Notes: generated by a model from the sequence alone, not told the origin. 64,000 nucleotides of DNA from Pyrenula massariospora (GCA_021030905.1 JAGFMI010000001.1:558001-622000); one strand, 5' to 3'. Counted from the first letter of the stretch, positions 20,601 through 32,773 are shown. Program-made: numbers and translations.

Positions 20601-21644
20601 ATGAGCCTTGAGCTCAATGCGTATTGCCTGTATCACTTTCCAAGCTATCACTCCGCAAGAAACATTAAAAGTCCCTTGGCGGAACAATTCCGAAATCGCA
20701 TTTGCGGATCATCCCTCGCATGTGAACCTGGTCTTCACAAAGTCTCGGATCGCTCCCTCTGATTTTTTTGTACGACTTGCCCTATGATGGAGATGTATTA
20801 TTTCCAAAATAAAGATAATCTCAGCTGCAGGCTGATGATTGTGCTTTTAAATGAGCTTGTCTAACAATAAAGTTGAAGCGGTGTTTCAAAGATGATCTAC
20901 ATTTGCTTTGTTCCAAGTCTCATTTCTGTCTGAATCTGTACCTATATTCACATGTTTGATCTGAATCATTTGTGAAACTATGATGATTGAAATTTGTGAT
21001 GTTTCTTTGCTGATTTGCTCCAGTTTCGCAGTAATGCTTTTTGCCCACTTCCAATGACGGAATATCTGCATTGAATGAAGCGCCGAGTCTCCTATTCATT
21101 CTCTTACACCATAGATCTGCTCTTGAATTAAGTGCCATTTTCTCATTCAATCACCAATTTGCCTGATTGAAGTGCAACAATCTTTAGATGTTCCCGGTTC
21201 CCCTAGATTTTGTTACGTGGGGCATTACTTCGCCAATTTTAAGACTGAAAGCTAGTTTCTGTTGCGACCAGTGAGCTATCTTACTCTCTATCGTGCTCGA
21301 TTTACTAGCGAGATGGTTTGCTAGATGTAACGGCCCATAAGGCAAACCATTCTATGGTGGCAGACAAAGGTACAAATTACTTGATGCAGCTGCAGACCTC
21401 CTCTGTTTACCTCATCTCTTTGTTAGCTACCCGAGCATTGCGCAGGCTTTTCTTTCTTGGCTTTTGACAGTAGCGTTGCTCGACAAACTTCTCAAGCAGG
21501 AACATTGATTGGCGTCTTCGAAATCTACTGTACGGCATGTGTCCAAGATTCCTGCTTAATAACCCTGCTAAACGCTTGAAGTGATTGAGCGGAGAGCATC
21601 AGGTCACCTTGATCCAGTATTGTGGTACTTATCTATACACAATA
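20601..21644. other. AT-richer divergent spacer
   Basis: About 1 kb between divergent genes. The section 20760-21180 is richer in A and T than the flanks and contains many short near-repeats (tttgc, tgatt), but no clear repeat unit or coding frame. Confidence 0.4.
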
Positions 21645-22547
21645 ATGGCAGAGCCAGGCGAAAAAAGCAATGGCGATTTTCACAGTTTCATGCACGACGC
21701 CACCATTCAACCTCCGCTATCTCCTCTCATTTCTCCAACATCAGTCTACTTTTCAAGCGAACCCTCATCAGTCTCCACTGAAGGTGAAAATATCTGGTCA
21801 CTCCCTCCAGCTCCACCTCCGCCCCCGCCTCTGCCAAACAAGCCTCTTGCGTGGATATGGCAGTGTCATATTTGCAGGACGCGGTGGCCACTGGGCGCTA
21901 CTCGAAGATGTCTTCTCGATGGACACTACTACTGTTCTGGCGAGTCACAACCCAACTTAAAGCGGAAATTGAAGGGCAAAAGCTGCTCTAGCGAATTTGA
22001 CTACATAGGATGGAAGGAAATTGGCCTGTGGAGACGAAAATTCCTGACCCCAGTACCAAATGGGCGACACTGCGGGTTCAAATGCGATTTCCCTAGTCAA
22101 TGTCGGTACAAGGCAGCAGGCGCCGCTGTACCAGAGCCTGCGAAAGAAGCTGTCGCAGCTACTAAGTCTGCAGATAGGACCGACGATACAGCCAATACTG
22201 CTGCAAAGACTCTTGACGAGATCATGGCAAGGATCTCGGGCTCGTCAGGAAACAAAGAAAAGAAGGAAAAGAAGACATTAACCTCAGATGGGGAACGGAG
22301 GAAAGAGGACGATGGAGAGCAGCAAACCAAAAAGAAGAAAAGGTTAGAAAAGGGTAACTCGGCTAGAAACCAAGAGCTAGAGAAGGCGCAGAAAGCGACA
22401 AAATCCCGAACGAGGAATGATACTGTCGAGAAGGAGAAGGGGAAGGATCCGGGCGAGGAATCTAGCATGCAACAATACATCATGCCGGTGCTTGACTTTC
22501 TGAATAAAAAGATCAATCCTTCGCAAGAGTCGGACGATGAGCGATAA
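21645..22547 (+). CDS. Cysteine-rich fungal protein with charged tail
   Basis: 300 residues from ATG 21645; the frame is open further upstream but without an ATG. The order is a Ser/Pro-rich N-terminus with a polyproline run (PPAPPPPPPLP), then a compact domain at about residues 65-165: WIWQCHICRTRWPLGATRRCLLDGHYYCSGES..., a basic KRKLKGKSC, the aromatic box FDYIGWKEIGLWRRK, and a second cysteine group (CGFKCDFPSQC). The spacing of the paired Cys/His residues suggests a zinc-binding fold. The rest is a highly charged Lys/Glu tail with nuclear-localisation-like runs (TKKKKRLEKG). I recognise the WxCHxC...TRRCLxDGHxxC block as conserved in Pezizomycotina, but it has no named function that I know. 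A nuclear role is an inference from the tail. Confidence 0.75.
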   Translation: MAEPGEKSNGDFHSFMHDATIQPPLSPLISPTSVYFSSEPSSVSTEGENIWSLPPAPPPPPPLPNKPLAWIWQCHICRTRWPLGATRRCLLDGHYYCSGESQPNLKRKLKGKSCSSEFDYIGWKEIGLWRRKFLTPVPNGRHCGFKCDFPSQCRYKAAGAAVPEPAKEAVAATKSADRTDDTANTAAKTLDEIMARISGSSGNKEKKEKKTLTSDGERRKEDDGEQQTKKKKRLEKGNSARNQELEKAQKATKSRTRNDTVEKEKGKDPGEESSMQQYIMPVLDFLNKKINPSQESDDER

Positions 22548-23406
22548 GGGAATATTGAATGTGCAGTACAAATGCAGACAGAGTTGCTACAGTTAAGCCT
22601 CGACAAGCAAATGATATTGATCCAATTGCAATTCTCTCACAACAACCCAGTTCCCTCTCTTTGAAGCAGCGGCCGTCATCGCCATAGCTATGGTAGATCG
22701 AGGTTGATGAGACATTGTCAAAGGTGTACAAATTTAATTGACTGAGTTTTGTCATCTTTTAAAGAATTGCTTGTATCGAGTCATGACTGTAGCAGCAAAT
22801 TGAAAAGCCCTTGAAGTATCTGTGCCTGCTTGATCATCGTCTCCGATACAAAATTGGGTGATCGAGCCATGTCTTGTTACATCTCGCATAGATGAAACTT
22901 TCTAATTTGACTTTCCGGGTATCTTAGCCTATCAAGAATTGTTTCCGCAACATGAATCGCAAGGAGCGCGAAAATGTCGGAGTCCTGGCGCTTGCCGTCA
23001 ACTCCGTCCAACAGTCAACACTTGGAGGTTCTCTCTTCAGTTAGCTGATCGCTGTTTTTGGTTAGTTGATGTTGAAAGTCGGAAAGATCGCGTCCACCAT
23101 CAACAGCCACCTTCCCAAGATTGCGTTGACTTTCAATCCGGACCCATCTGTATGAATTGTATACCTCTCGGCTGCTTTCATCCTATCTATGTGACTATTG
23201 AAGTTTTTGACGAACCGTTGAGCCAGTCAGTAGCCTCATGTAGCGGGGGGCCTAAATTCTGGAGCCTAAATACCCGCTACTTTCTACGACGAGGCAAGCT
23301 AGGCTCTTTTTCGAGCACAAGCTTGAGGTAGGTAGTAGCAATGTTAACTTTCTGAATCTATAGAACACTTTCGCCAGAAATTACTTCCACCACAAGGATA
23401 AAAATC
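22548..23406. other. Intergenic, no gene recognised
   Basis: 860 bp between two same-strand genes, with only short frames that lack recognisable features. Confidence 0.4.
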
Positions 23407-23847
23407 ATGCGGCAAGACCTTCAAGACGCTCTTTACCTCGAATTCCCTGACCTTTACCGGTGGGTTCCGGCCGATGGGGCGCATGGCCCGACTTGTTATG
23501 AACTCTCGCCAGGGGATGGATGGGAACCTCTCATCCGACGACTATCGGAGCGCATTACAAGCATCGTACAGCGTGACGAACTCGATCCACAAGTGTATAC
23601 CGCAGAACAAGTCAAGGAGAAGTTTGGCTGCCTTCGATTCTACATGGCTAGGTACACTAAGGATATTTCCCGTGCTATTGCGGATGCAGGGAACGAATCT
23701 GCAGAAACATGCGAAAGGTGTGGTCAACCAGGGGAGTTGTACAAGGATGGATGGTGGAAAACGTTGTGTCATGCATGTGCCGAAAAACAAGGTCGGCTTA
23801 CTAAAGATAGAGACAAGAAAGAAAAAAGGAAGACAGCCTCAACGTAA
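23407..23847 (+). CDS. Bacterial-type small protein with CxxC zinc-ribbon end
   Basis: 146 residues, intronless. Motifs in order: a start like bacterial MRxDLxxALxxEFPxLY, GDGWEPLIRRLSERI at about residues 35-50, the block QVKEKFGCLRFYMA at about 68-81, and a C-terminal CERCGQPGELYKDGWWKTLCHACA, where two cysteine pairs probably hold zinc. From memory this motif set (GW..LI..LS.., QVKEKFG.LRFY, C..CG.PG.L...GW..TLC..C) is typical of small proteins in proteobacteria and their phages; I know of no fungal family with it. The function is unknown in bacteria too. It sits alone between two gene-poor spacers (860 bp and 1145 bp). Possible transfer from bacteria. The Lys-rich tail (DRDKKEKRKT) is unlike the bacterial end. 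Confidence 0.75.
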   Translation: MRQDLQDALYLEFPDLYRWVPADGAHGPTCYELSPGDGWEPLIRRLSERITSIVQRDELDPQVYTAEQVKEKFGCLRFYMARYTKDISRAIADAGNESAETCERCGQPGELYKDGWWKTLCHACAEKQGRLTKDRDKKEKRKTAST

Positions 23848-24992
23848 CTTCCTACGCTGTACCGTCTATTCATACACTGGAAATTTTTTCCAGTGATGCA
23901 CCATGCGTTTCAACGATATCCCATCCGCCGCTCTCTAAACAGGCGCAAAGCAAGAGCTCTCTATCGACCATATCTCATCATTACTAGGCAGAAATGCGCT
24001 ACAGTTGATCACTTGAAGCCAACGGATACAGATTGGGTCGGTTTTTAGTCAGTGGAATTATGACCCTCATTCTATCCGGAGACGAATTACGCTCGCAACT
24101 GGCGGTTGATTGCTCTTCTTTTGCAATGGTACCGTAACGCTTAAATCCGAAGCGAACAATCCGGAGCAGAAATTCCAGGACTCTATTTCCACTGTTAAAC
24201 ACTCTACTCTTTAAGGAGGCGAGAAGCTACTTGTACGGAGAGGCATAAGTTGCTCGACGATTATGTGTTCGAGGTCATACTGGGAGGATTGCTCAGACTA
24301 TAATATTAGATTCATTCAACTTCTGATAGCTTTCTGTGTTGAGACAGCTTTTCGAAATCTTTTGTCCGAAAGTCATTCTGCCCACTCATCTAGGCGGTGA
24401 GATTTCAAAAATTCTCATCCCTCCTCATCAATGTTCCTTGGCTCTCGACGTGTATGTAGTCTCTTGAAGGATGCTGTTAGATGAAGATCGCTAATCCAAA
24501 ATTCCACCCGGCTCGCAAATGAATTCACGCCCCTGGCTAGGGGAAGGGTCGATGTGGTTATTTCGATCCAGCTCTGGCCTATGCTAGGTCGTACTTCGAG
24601 CCAGACCTTTTTTAGCGCGCGGTTGTCGAGCATACCGGTTTGAAAGCCCATTAGGGCCTAAAGAGGCTCCTTTTGTCCCGGAATATCTATTTAGCTGAAG
24701 ATTACCCTGACGACTAGTAGACTCTGTAAAGACAAGTTGTCTCTTTCCCATCATTATAGGCAATGTCAAGCCTCGTGGTTACTTTCAGAAGCATACTTGT
24801 CCTGTGTCGTAATGGTGGGAGTCAGAGAAATCTTTTCAATAAAAAGTTATTGGAATGACAATCCTGAGGATCTGTTCGCATTTCTGGGAAGCGGTCCATC
24901 CGCAAATATCGTCCTATGTCCACGTTGTCCTAGAAAACCCCACGATCGCTAACACTGTACGCCCATGCTAAGACTACATTTTAATTAATCAA
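23848..24992. other. Intergenic, no gene recognised
   Basis: 1.1 kb without a supported gene, lying between the ends of convergent genes. Only short frames occur, with no domain features. Confidence 0.45.
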
Positions 24993-25685
24993 TCAATCTC
25001 CAGCTCTCTTCGCCTCGCCCTCATCTCCGGCCAAGCTACTCGTCGGCGTCATCTTATTCGCTCTCTCCCCACCTCCTCCATCATCCTCGTCGTCCCATGC
25101 CTCATCCTCGGCATTCTCATCCCAATTATCCAACTCCGCTTCTGCATCTCTCCTCTCCACCACACCTGTCTCTTGTGAATCTTCTTCTCCTCTCTGCCCT
25201 AGCTCTAGATCCTCCTCCCCATCTACCAGTCCATACTTCGCCCTCCGCCGCCTTTCCAGCATCCTCTTGTGATACCAGCTCGCCAGCCCTGTCGCAGCTA
25301 AGCTGCCCACCACATTCGCAACCACGTCATAGATATCGAAGTTTCGGCCGTTGGGAAGAAAGCCCTGCACGAACTCGCTGCCGATGCCGAGAATGAAGGT
25401 GCAGATCAGAAGGGTGAGGTTGAGGACGCGGCGGCGCGAAACGTCGAGGATGAAGTAGAAGGTCAAGGTCAGAAGGAAGAAGAAGACGAGGTGGAGAAAC
25501 TTGTCGTTTGGTGTGTAGCGGGCGAGATTGTTCGGGGGTTCTGTAGGGGAGGAGTGCGGCAATAGGCCGAGGTAGGCGGCGAGGAAGATGAGAAGGGCGA
25601 AGGAGACTGAAGGGTGTTAAGTGACTTTTGAAGATGAGGTTGTAGATATGGGAGATATACTTGCGAAGGGAGCTCGAATCCGCAT
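24993..25685 (-). CDS. VanZ-like domain membrane protein
   Basis: Exons 25685-25661 (25 nt, MRIRAPFA) and 25606-24993, joined over a 54-nt GTATAT...TTCAG intron, give 212 residues. The splice restores a signal-anchor helix (ISFALLIFLAAYLGLLPHSS). Then come the VanZ features: NDKFLHLVFFFLLTLTFYF, a helix LNLTLLICTFILGIGSEFVQGFLPNGR, and DIYDVVANVVGSLAATGLASW. The pairs DKxxHxxxF, EFxQxFxxxRxxDxxDxxxNxxG are the family signature. The last 85 residues are acidic and probably cytosolic (EDLELGQRG...DNWDENAED). VanZ proteins are small integral membrane proteins named after a teicoplanin-resistance gene, but the role of fungal members is not known. The gene faces away from the spt7 gene. Confidence 0.87.
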
Positions 25686-26300
25686 CTCCTGGAATTCGCG
25701 CCTCGTTGTGGTCAGGCTAGGAAATCCAGAGGCTTGAGCATGTAGTTAGGCAATGGCTGAAGTGCTGTGCAGTGCCGCAGTTGTTTGGGACTTTCAAACT
25801 GCAACCGTAGAATGTAAGTCTTTCACCAAGAGAGACTCTAGTCGTTAATGAATATCACGCATCTCCTTTGACTCCTTCGGCATCCCTGAGCAGTTGAACG
25901 TGGAAACTCAACCAGGCTGCTTATAGAGAGCGACGGCCAGGTACACACGCAAGCAAGTAGTCCGTAACGTGGAGAAATACGGAGCCGGCCCCTGCTCCTC
26001 GCCCGAGAGACTAACTACGGCAGCGCACAGAGACTAGGAGCGCGTCGGTAGACTTCACAAGTCCCCCGACCTTCGTTACTACCAGCAAGTCGCATTGCTG
26101 GCCATCAGATTCCCAACCACAACCATCGATTATCGACCTATTTTTATCAGCGCTGGATTCACCTCCTTCGAAAACCCCTCAGACACCGATTTTTGACCTC
26201 CCAAACGCTTTACACGCCGTGCGACTTGCATGACCATTCTACGCTGGAGACCGACGCGGGAAGCATCAGGGCAGCGGGGGGCGGCTAGTATGCGGTGACC
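25686..26300. promoter_or_regulatory. Divergent promoter; uORF before spt7
   Basis: 615 bp between divergent start codons. On the plus strand an upstream ATG at 26230 opens a 22-codon frame that ends with TGA at 26296-26298, only two bases before the spt7 ATG. A second in-frame ATG (26290) makes a two-codon version with the same stop. These could damp or gate Spt7 translation if the leader starts upstream of 26230. Confidence 0.4.
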
Positions 26301-29300
26301 ATGTCAAACTCTCTACACCACTCCTGGCTCAACCAGCCGCATCTACGTCCTCCTGACACCCAAAGCGATGCTCATTCCCTCACTGGACACCTCCGGGGCA
26401 TGATGCGATCCCAGACTCCCCAGATGAGACCCAGAATCAACGGAGATCTGGCCGCTGATTCGGAGAACACGGTGGACGAGGATCCCAAGATCGCAAGATT
26501 TCGGACACTATACGATCAGAGTGAAAAGCGCATATCTGCGCTTTTTGGAAAATTTGGAGAGGACTCGGTTGGATACAATGGCGTTGTCGGCGCAGAACCC
26601 ATGTCTCAGTCCGCTATTGGCCAGAGCCAAGACATTGTTCCGCCGCCCGCAAAGAAGCGCAAACTCGACGACGACTATGATGATTTTGACGATGACGATG
26701 ACGACGATGCTCCAATACATATGCAGCCGTCTCCGCTCAAGGGCAAGGGTAATCTTAACGCCAATGTCTTACAGCGACCGACCCTATATTCCCGCCCGCC
26801 CTCAGAAAGCTCCCGTGGCGGAGAGAAACCCGCTGCTCCAAAGTCGCAAAAAGAAGAGGCGGAAGATGCTCGGAAGAAATTAGAGGAAGCAAAGAAAGCA
26901 GAGATCGAGGCTGTTCGGCGCTCGTCAAGGCTTGGATTTTTCACCTTGGAAAACGACCGCGATGCGATGTTAGACCAGCAACGATTAGATGAAGCAGATA
27001 GAAGAGCAGAAGCAGAGGCGGAAGGATCCGCAGGTCATCAGAATGCCGTGAACCAACAGGGGAGCCTTAGCTCCGCCAACCTCGGAGCGTCAAGCTTGAC
27101 ATTGAAGAATCTTATCGCTCGCATTGACCAGAAGAGATCCAAAGTCACAGCCACAGAATCCGAGCTGCGGGCCTTGATGAACGAGGTTCGCAAGAACCGA
27201 AGTAAATGGGCAAATGAAGACAAAGTCGGTCAGGAGGATTTGTATGAAGCTGCGGAAAAAGTCCTGAACGAACTTAAAGCGATGAGTGAACATTCATCAG
27301 CTTTCCTAACCAAAGTGAACAAGCGAGATGCTCCAGATTATTACAACAGTGAGTACCTCTAGAGTAGTTATGTTGAGTTATGAATTGACCTCTTCTGCAG
27401 TCATCAAACAGCCCATGGATCTGGGAACCATGACTAAGAAGCTCAAGCAGACTGCCTACAAATCCAAAAAGGATTTTGTCGACGACCTAAATCTCATTTG
27501 GAACAACTGTCTGAGATATAACGGCAGCCCGGAGCATTTCCTGCGCAAACACGCACTCTATATGCGCAAAGAAACGGAAAAGCTCGTTCCCCTAATACCC
27601 GATATAGTGATTCGAGATCGGGCGGAAGTGGAAGCCGAAGAAAGACGACAGCAGATTGCCGATAGTGGTCTTGATGATGGCGCGGAGGAGAGTGACGAAG
27701 AACCGATCATGTCCTCTCGAGGAAGGAAGGCGCCCGGCATGGGTTCCACAAAGGGAGTTTCTACTTCGCGGAAGGCGCCTCCGGCAGGAGACAGCACGCC
27801 GGGCCCCGATGTGAAGCCTTCACTGCAGGCTCTCGCCTCTCTCGAAAAGAGCAGCGCCCGTACTGAATCTGACGCGGGCGTTGACGGTAGTCAAGGCCAC
27901 TCTACACCGCCTCCAGGTACTTTGACGCCTTCAGCTCCTGGAACGGGCATTCCCCGAAGCCAAGGTGACGCCATGGATATTGATGGTTTATTTGGAAGTG
28001 TTCCACCCTCGGCACCGGTCGTTGAGCAAGAAGACGAAGAGTACAAGCTGTGGAAGCAGAAAACTAAAAAGGATCGTGCTATGATGGCTGCTGAGCGTCA
28101 CCGTCTCTTCAAAGGTGATAAGCTAAACTTGGACGAGCCTGCTCTTCTTAGGAACAAGGCAGGTATGAGGCGATGGCTCAAAATCCAGAAACAATCACAG
28201 GCAGAAGGCACTGCCGATGATGAAGGTCACACGTCCACAGAAGGCAGCAAGAACTCTCAAGGCGGCAATGATACACTGGCTGACGATATGGAGCCTGAAG
28301 AAGAGACCTTGCTACCCGACTACTATGAGGCACTGTCTGCTCTACCAGATCTTAACCCACGGTTGCGATGGGAAGAAGATGCGGATGGCAACGTAATCGA
28401 ACAAAGCGAAGAGTTTCTTCGGCCGTATCCAAAAGGACAATTTGTCTCCGGCGAAAGCAAGCTGACTAACAAGATGGAAGCAAATATGCGACAGATGCAA
28501 GAAACCCGGAAGATATGTACCAAGATTGGCGTCGTAAAACAGATGCAGCTCCAGTCTCAAATGTACCAGAACCAGTTCCAGAAGTATCAACCGGAACCTT
28601 TCAAAGAGCACGACATTGGTGATCATGTCATGTCGGATGACGGCCCTCTCATGGCACCTTGGGTAGCCAAAGCCGCTCTACAGAGGACCGTGGCGAAGGT
28701 CTTCTACCACGCAGGTTTCGAGGAGACACAGCCTTCTGCTTTAGACGCAGTCACTGATCTCGCTGCCGATTTCTTCCAGAAATTGGCAACGACATTAGTT
28801 CAGTATCGTGAGACTCCGAGGATCTCGACACCCACGACTCCATTGGGGGCTACAAGTCAGCCGGTGACGCAGTCTACCTCCAAGCCCGCCTACTCGGAAG
28901 AGGAGCGAATACTACATACTCTTCACGAGACTGGCGTGGATGTTACTGACCTCGAATCATATGCTCGAGATGATGTCGAGCGTATTGGATCCAGACTAGG
29001 TACGATTCATGAAAGAATGAAGGCGCACCTAGCCGACTTGCTCCGGCCTGCTCTCAACGACACGTCACAAGACGGAAGTGGCAGCTTCAAGGATGGTAGC
29101 GAGCAATTTGTTGGGGGTGATTTCGCAGAAGATATCGATGAGGACTTCTTCGGGTTCAAGGAGCTTGGCTTGGATCGAGAATTCGGTCTTGCAAGTCTCA
29201 GCGTGCCGCTACATTTACTGCAGAACCGGATGTATACGCAAGCCCAGTCCCAAAACGCCAGGTATGCTGGTTCTCCCTTATTTTCTGCCGTTTTTCCTCG

Positions 29301-29939
29301 ACTATGTGATGCTAACTCGTGGTATTTAGCTCCGATACCTCGCAGGCTTTGCTATTTCCTCCGCCGCCACCCTATCCTCGCGTCACCGTTCAGTCTGTCG
29401 AACAAGAAATTGGCCTTGCGCAAAAATTCTTCCTCGACAAGCTTCACGCCAAGAACGACGAGCCTCTTGTGGAAGATCTGGAGTTGCCACCGAAACAGCG
29501 TCCGAATCAAGGGCGACCTCGCTTGCCTGCCACTGGGAAAATTGGCGATGGAACCAAATCTACTAATGTTAGCCCAATGAAGCGACCACCACCAAAGGCT
29601 TCTCAAAATTCTCAAGCTGGCGAACCGAGTAAGAAGAAAAAGAAGGGTAACGATGGAAAGGCGCAGCCCGCGGTTGAAATCAATGGGGTAATGGAAGATG
29701 CCCCTATGGTCAACGGTAACGCCTCTGGAGACAAGAAGGCTCCTCCACAGAAGCTGCCGAAGCTAAAATCCCCGGATGTCTCTCTTGGTGAGAATGGCAA
29801 TGATGATAGCAGTCCTACGACTGGTAAGGGACAAGGTGCTTCCGATAGCTTCGAGGTAAACGGCACCGGGCCAGTCAAGGTCAATGGTGACGCAGGTAAC
29901 GGGGACGAATCGGCCATGATGAGTCCAGAAAGCCTATAG
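26301..29939 (+). CDS. spt7: SAGA complex subunit Spt7 (bromodomain)
   Basis: Exons 26301-27348, 27401-29261 and 29330-29939 code for 1172 residues; all junctions keep frame (AAC-A|TC, AG|C). A bromodomain lies at about residues 320-430; intron 1 interrupts it right before [14 protein letters not shown], and it ends with [20 protein letters not shown]. An acidic, Pro-rich middle follows. A histone-fold (Bromo_TP-like) segment lies at about 760-820 ([26 protein letters not shown]...). Next come a conserved helical block ([21 protein letters not shown]), [16 protein letters not shown], and [14 protein letters not shown] near the end, followed by a Lys/Gly-rich tail. This domain order is that of Spt7, the scaffold of the SAGA co-activator core that pairs its histone fold with another SAGA subunit. 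Nuclear. No rival identification seems likely. Confidence 0.93.
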
Positions 29940-31012
29940 CATGGTCTTTGCTGGTCTTGTGGAAGTGATGAAATATTGAATTCTTTGTTTATACGCTCTT
30001 CGAATTGCAAATCAGGGGGTGACACGACTATACCATCGCATGCGCGCACGATCATGGGAAACCGGCGTTGATCTTTAATTGTCTACGGGCCGGTTTGGGT
30101 TGGTAATGGATTCAAAATCAGTTACGCTTCCGAAGCTTGAGTGATGGCTTTGTGTTTTCTTTGATACCCGAGGAGGTGGTGGGATCGTCGGTTTTTTTAA
30201 CGTCGTGGCGCGTTGGATTGGCTGCATTGCACGTGGATGCTAAGATGCGATGGATGATCATTGATACTTATTTCCGCATCCAGACTCGCAATCGATCTTT
30301 GCATTCTTGTGCCTAATTGATGGCTTGAGCGCGACGGCTCGCCAGTGTATAGTTGGAAGGCAGGCTTAGTACATAGAAGGAGGAAAATTCAGATTTTTGA
30401 AAAGGATTATGGCACACTCTTTGCAAGTATCAGTCTTGTTGATTTTGCTAGCTTTGAACTTATGGGAACATTCCCTTGCCTCTATCCACCTCCTAAATTT
30501 AGTATGCTCCTCCGAACCTTGGACGATGGAATCTTAACCTTTTACCTTATTTTTCACTCGATCGTATATCGTATAATCGTACTTCCATGCTTTTACCCAA
30601 ATAAGGTTCTTTCAAAATCATAAGGCTACATCATCTACGTGGCTAGTCCCGCCGTTAGCTCCCAGCTCCGACTTGAGGGACTTGTACCCGGGATGTTCCC
30701 CTCAAAACCTTCGTCATGATCTTCTGCTTTTGGCCGAGGCAGCCTCCAGAAATGGCATCCCACAAGCATTAGTTCACCACTCGGATCGATTACATCCTTC
30801 TCTAACTTATGGACTTTGCTGATAGAGTTTAATTCCCTACGGCCTGTGGAGCCGAACTCCCTCGGTCATCAATGAATATGCAAAAATGTTGCCGCGTACT
30901 GGGAGCCGTGTATGGGTAGAAATGGCTACCCTATGGTATAAAGTAGCGACACAGTCACTTTCCTTGTGTAATATCTTATCGCCGCAATTCCCTTGGTGTT
31001 TCGGTTGACAAA
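29940..31012. other. Intergenic, no gene recognised
   Basis: 1.07 kb between same-strand genes. It holds the 3' UTR of spt7 and the promoter of the carboxylesterase gene, with the sequence ccctatggtataaagtagcg near 30930-30950 as a TATA-like element about 70 bp before the ATG at 31013. Confidence 0.45.
30935..30945 (+). promoter_or_regulatory. TATA-like element before carboxylesterase gene
   Basis: The string ggtataaag lies about 75 bp upstream of the ATG. Distance and sequence fit a TATA box for an inducible secreted-enzyme gene. It is only a sequence match. Confidence 0.35.
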
Positions 31013-32773
31013 ATGGGTGTCCACCCGTCTATTTCGCTGTTCCTATTTTTCCTCGCGTTCATAGCACCTTCTACGACACAGAACTTACCTACGGTGGATC
31101 TAGGATATGAAATTCACCAAGCAGCTTACTATAATGTATGGTTCCATGAAAAAATTCTATGCGGCTCTGACAAAATGTGAAGGCGACGCAAGACACATAT
31201 AATTTCACGAACATCCGTTATGCTCAGCCGCCGGTAGGAGACCTCCGATTTGCAGCACCAGTAGCACCTATAGGCCGTAATACAACCGTACAAGACGGCA
31301 GTGTTGCCCGTATATGTCCACAAGCGAATCCAGGATGGACAACAATCGCTGCAGCATTCTTGGTGGATATGGCGACTGGGAAGCCGTTCGATTTTAATGC
31401 GACTGCTGCGCAAGTCAATGCATCTGCCGCAAACGTGGGGAAGATTGTCGACCCTAGGACGACCGAAGACTGTCTGTTCTTGGATGTACACGTTCCAAAG
31501 GCAATCTTCGATGCTAAGGGAAATGGCAAGGCTGCACCTGTGCTTGTCTGGTATGCCTTTCCAAGCGGTGTTACCTTTTTCTGAACTGACGAATCCTAGG
31601 ATATACGGAGGCGGATACACTGCTGGCAACAAGGCTGACGCATACAATCCTTCGGGTCTGATCAGAGCCAGCAAGAACGGTATCATCTTCGTCGCGTTGA
31701 ATTATCGACTTGGTGCTTTTGGCTGGCTATCGGGCCCTACCTTCCAAGGAAGCGGAGGAATCGCAAATGCCGGGCTTTACGACCAACGACTAGCTCTTGA
31801 GTGGGTGCAGAAGAATATTCACCTCTTTGGCGGCGATCCGAAACGTGTGACGGTCATGGGTGAGAGCGCTGGCGGGGGTAGTATTGAGCATCAGATAACG
31901 GCTTATGCTGGACTTAAACCAGTTCCATTTCAACAGGCAATCCCGCAGTCACCTGGCTTCCTCCCCACAACTAGCAACAATTTTCAAGAGACTGTCTTCA
32001 CCAACTTTCTTTCATATCTTGGTGTATCATCCTTAGCAGAAGCTCGCAGCCTTCCATCCGACAAGGTCATTACGGCCAATGCCCTTCAAGTTTATAATGC
32101 GCAGCCCTACGGTACATTCGTTTACGGTCCAGTCGTCGATGGAATATTTACACCTACATTACCTGGAATTTCCTTCTTGCAAGGAAGTTTCGCAAAGAAC
32201 GTTAATGTCATGGTCGGCCACAACACGAATGAAGGCCCCCTATTCACCGACCCTAGACTTACGAACAATGATGCCTTGATCACGAACCTCCGCTCTCTTT
32301 TTCCCGGCGTTACAGACCCTGTTCTTCTCTATCTCGCCACGGCATTGTACCCTCCAGACTATTCCGGCACCACTTTACCTTATACCACTCCATACCAGCG
32401 CTCCGCTTTCATCGAAACCGAGTTTATCTTTACGTGCAACACCTTTTACATGGACACTGCCTTTCAAAACAAGACATACGCATACCAATTCTCGGTACCA
32501 CCGGCGCTTCACGGCCAAGACGTCCCGTACACATTCTACAATGGTGGAGGGCAGAGTGGGAGTGTGCCGTTCCCGCAGATTGCGCAGGCGCTGCAGACGT
32601 ATATCACGGACTTTGTGATCAATGGGAACCCAAATGGCCCGGGGATACCAGGGTTTCAGACGTGGACGGCAAGCGCGAACGAGGAAAATTTGAACGTGAC
32701 GGGGATTATGATGCAGATGGATCCAACGGCGAATGACAGGTGTCGGTGGTGGCAGAAAGGGTTGTACGCTTGA
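31013..32773 (+). CDS. Secreted type-B carboxylesterase/lipase
   Basis: Exons 31013-31135, 31183-31550 and 31600-32773 give 554 residues. The first exon encodes a signal peptide (MGVHPSISLFLFFLAFIAPS). The core follows the carboxylesterase family: FTNIRYAQPPVGDLRF, EDCLFLDVHVP, VLVW joined over intron 2 to IYGGGYTAGNK (oxyanion hole), LALEWVQKNIHLFGGDP, nucleophile elbow GESAGGGS (Ser near residue 252), GHNTNEGPLF with the likely acid, and a C-terminal PALHGQDVPYTF with the likely catalytic His. N-glycosylation sequons are present. It hydrolyses carboxylic esters outside the cell; substrates in this family range from lipids to plant esters or mycotoxins and cannot be told here. The introns are 47 and 49 nt. 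Confidence 0.93.

Noticed and set aside
21585-21644. Upstream extension of the cysteine-rich gene at 21645
   Set aside because: The frame is open but has no ATG before 21645, and the added residues show no pattern.
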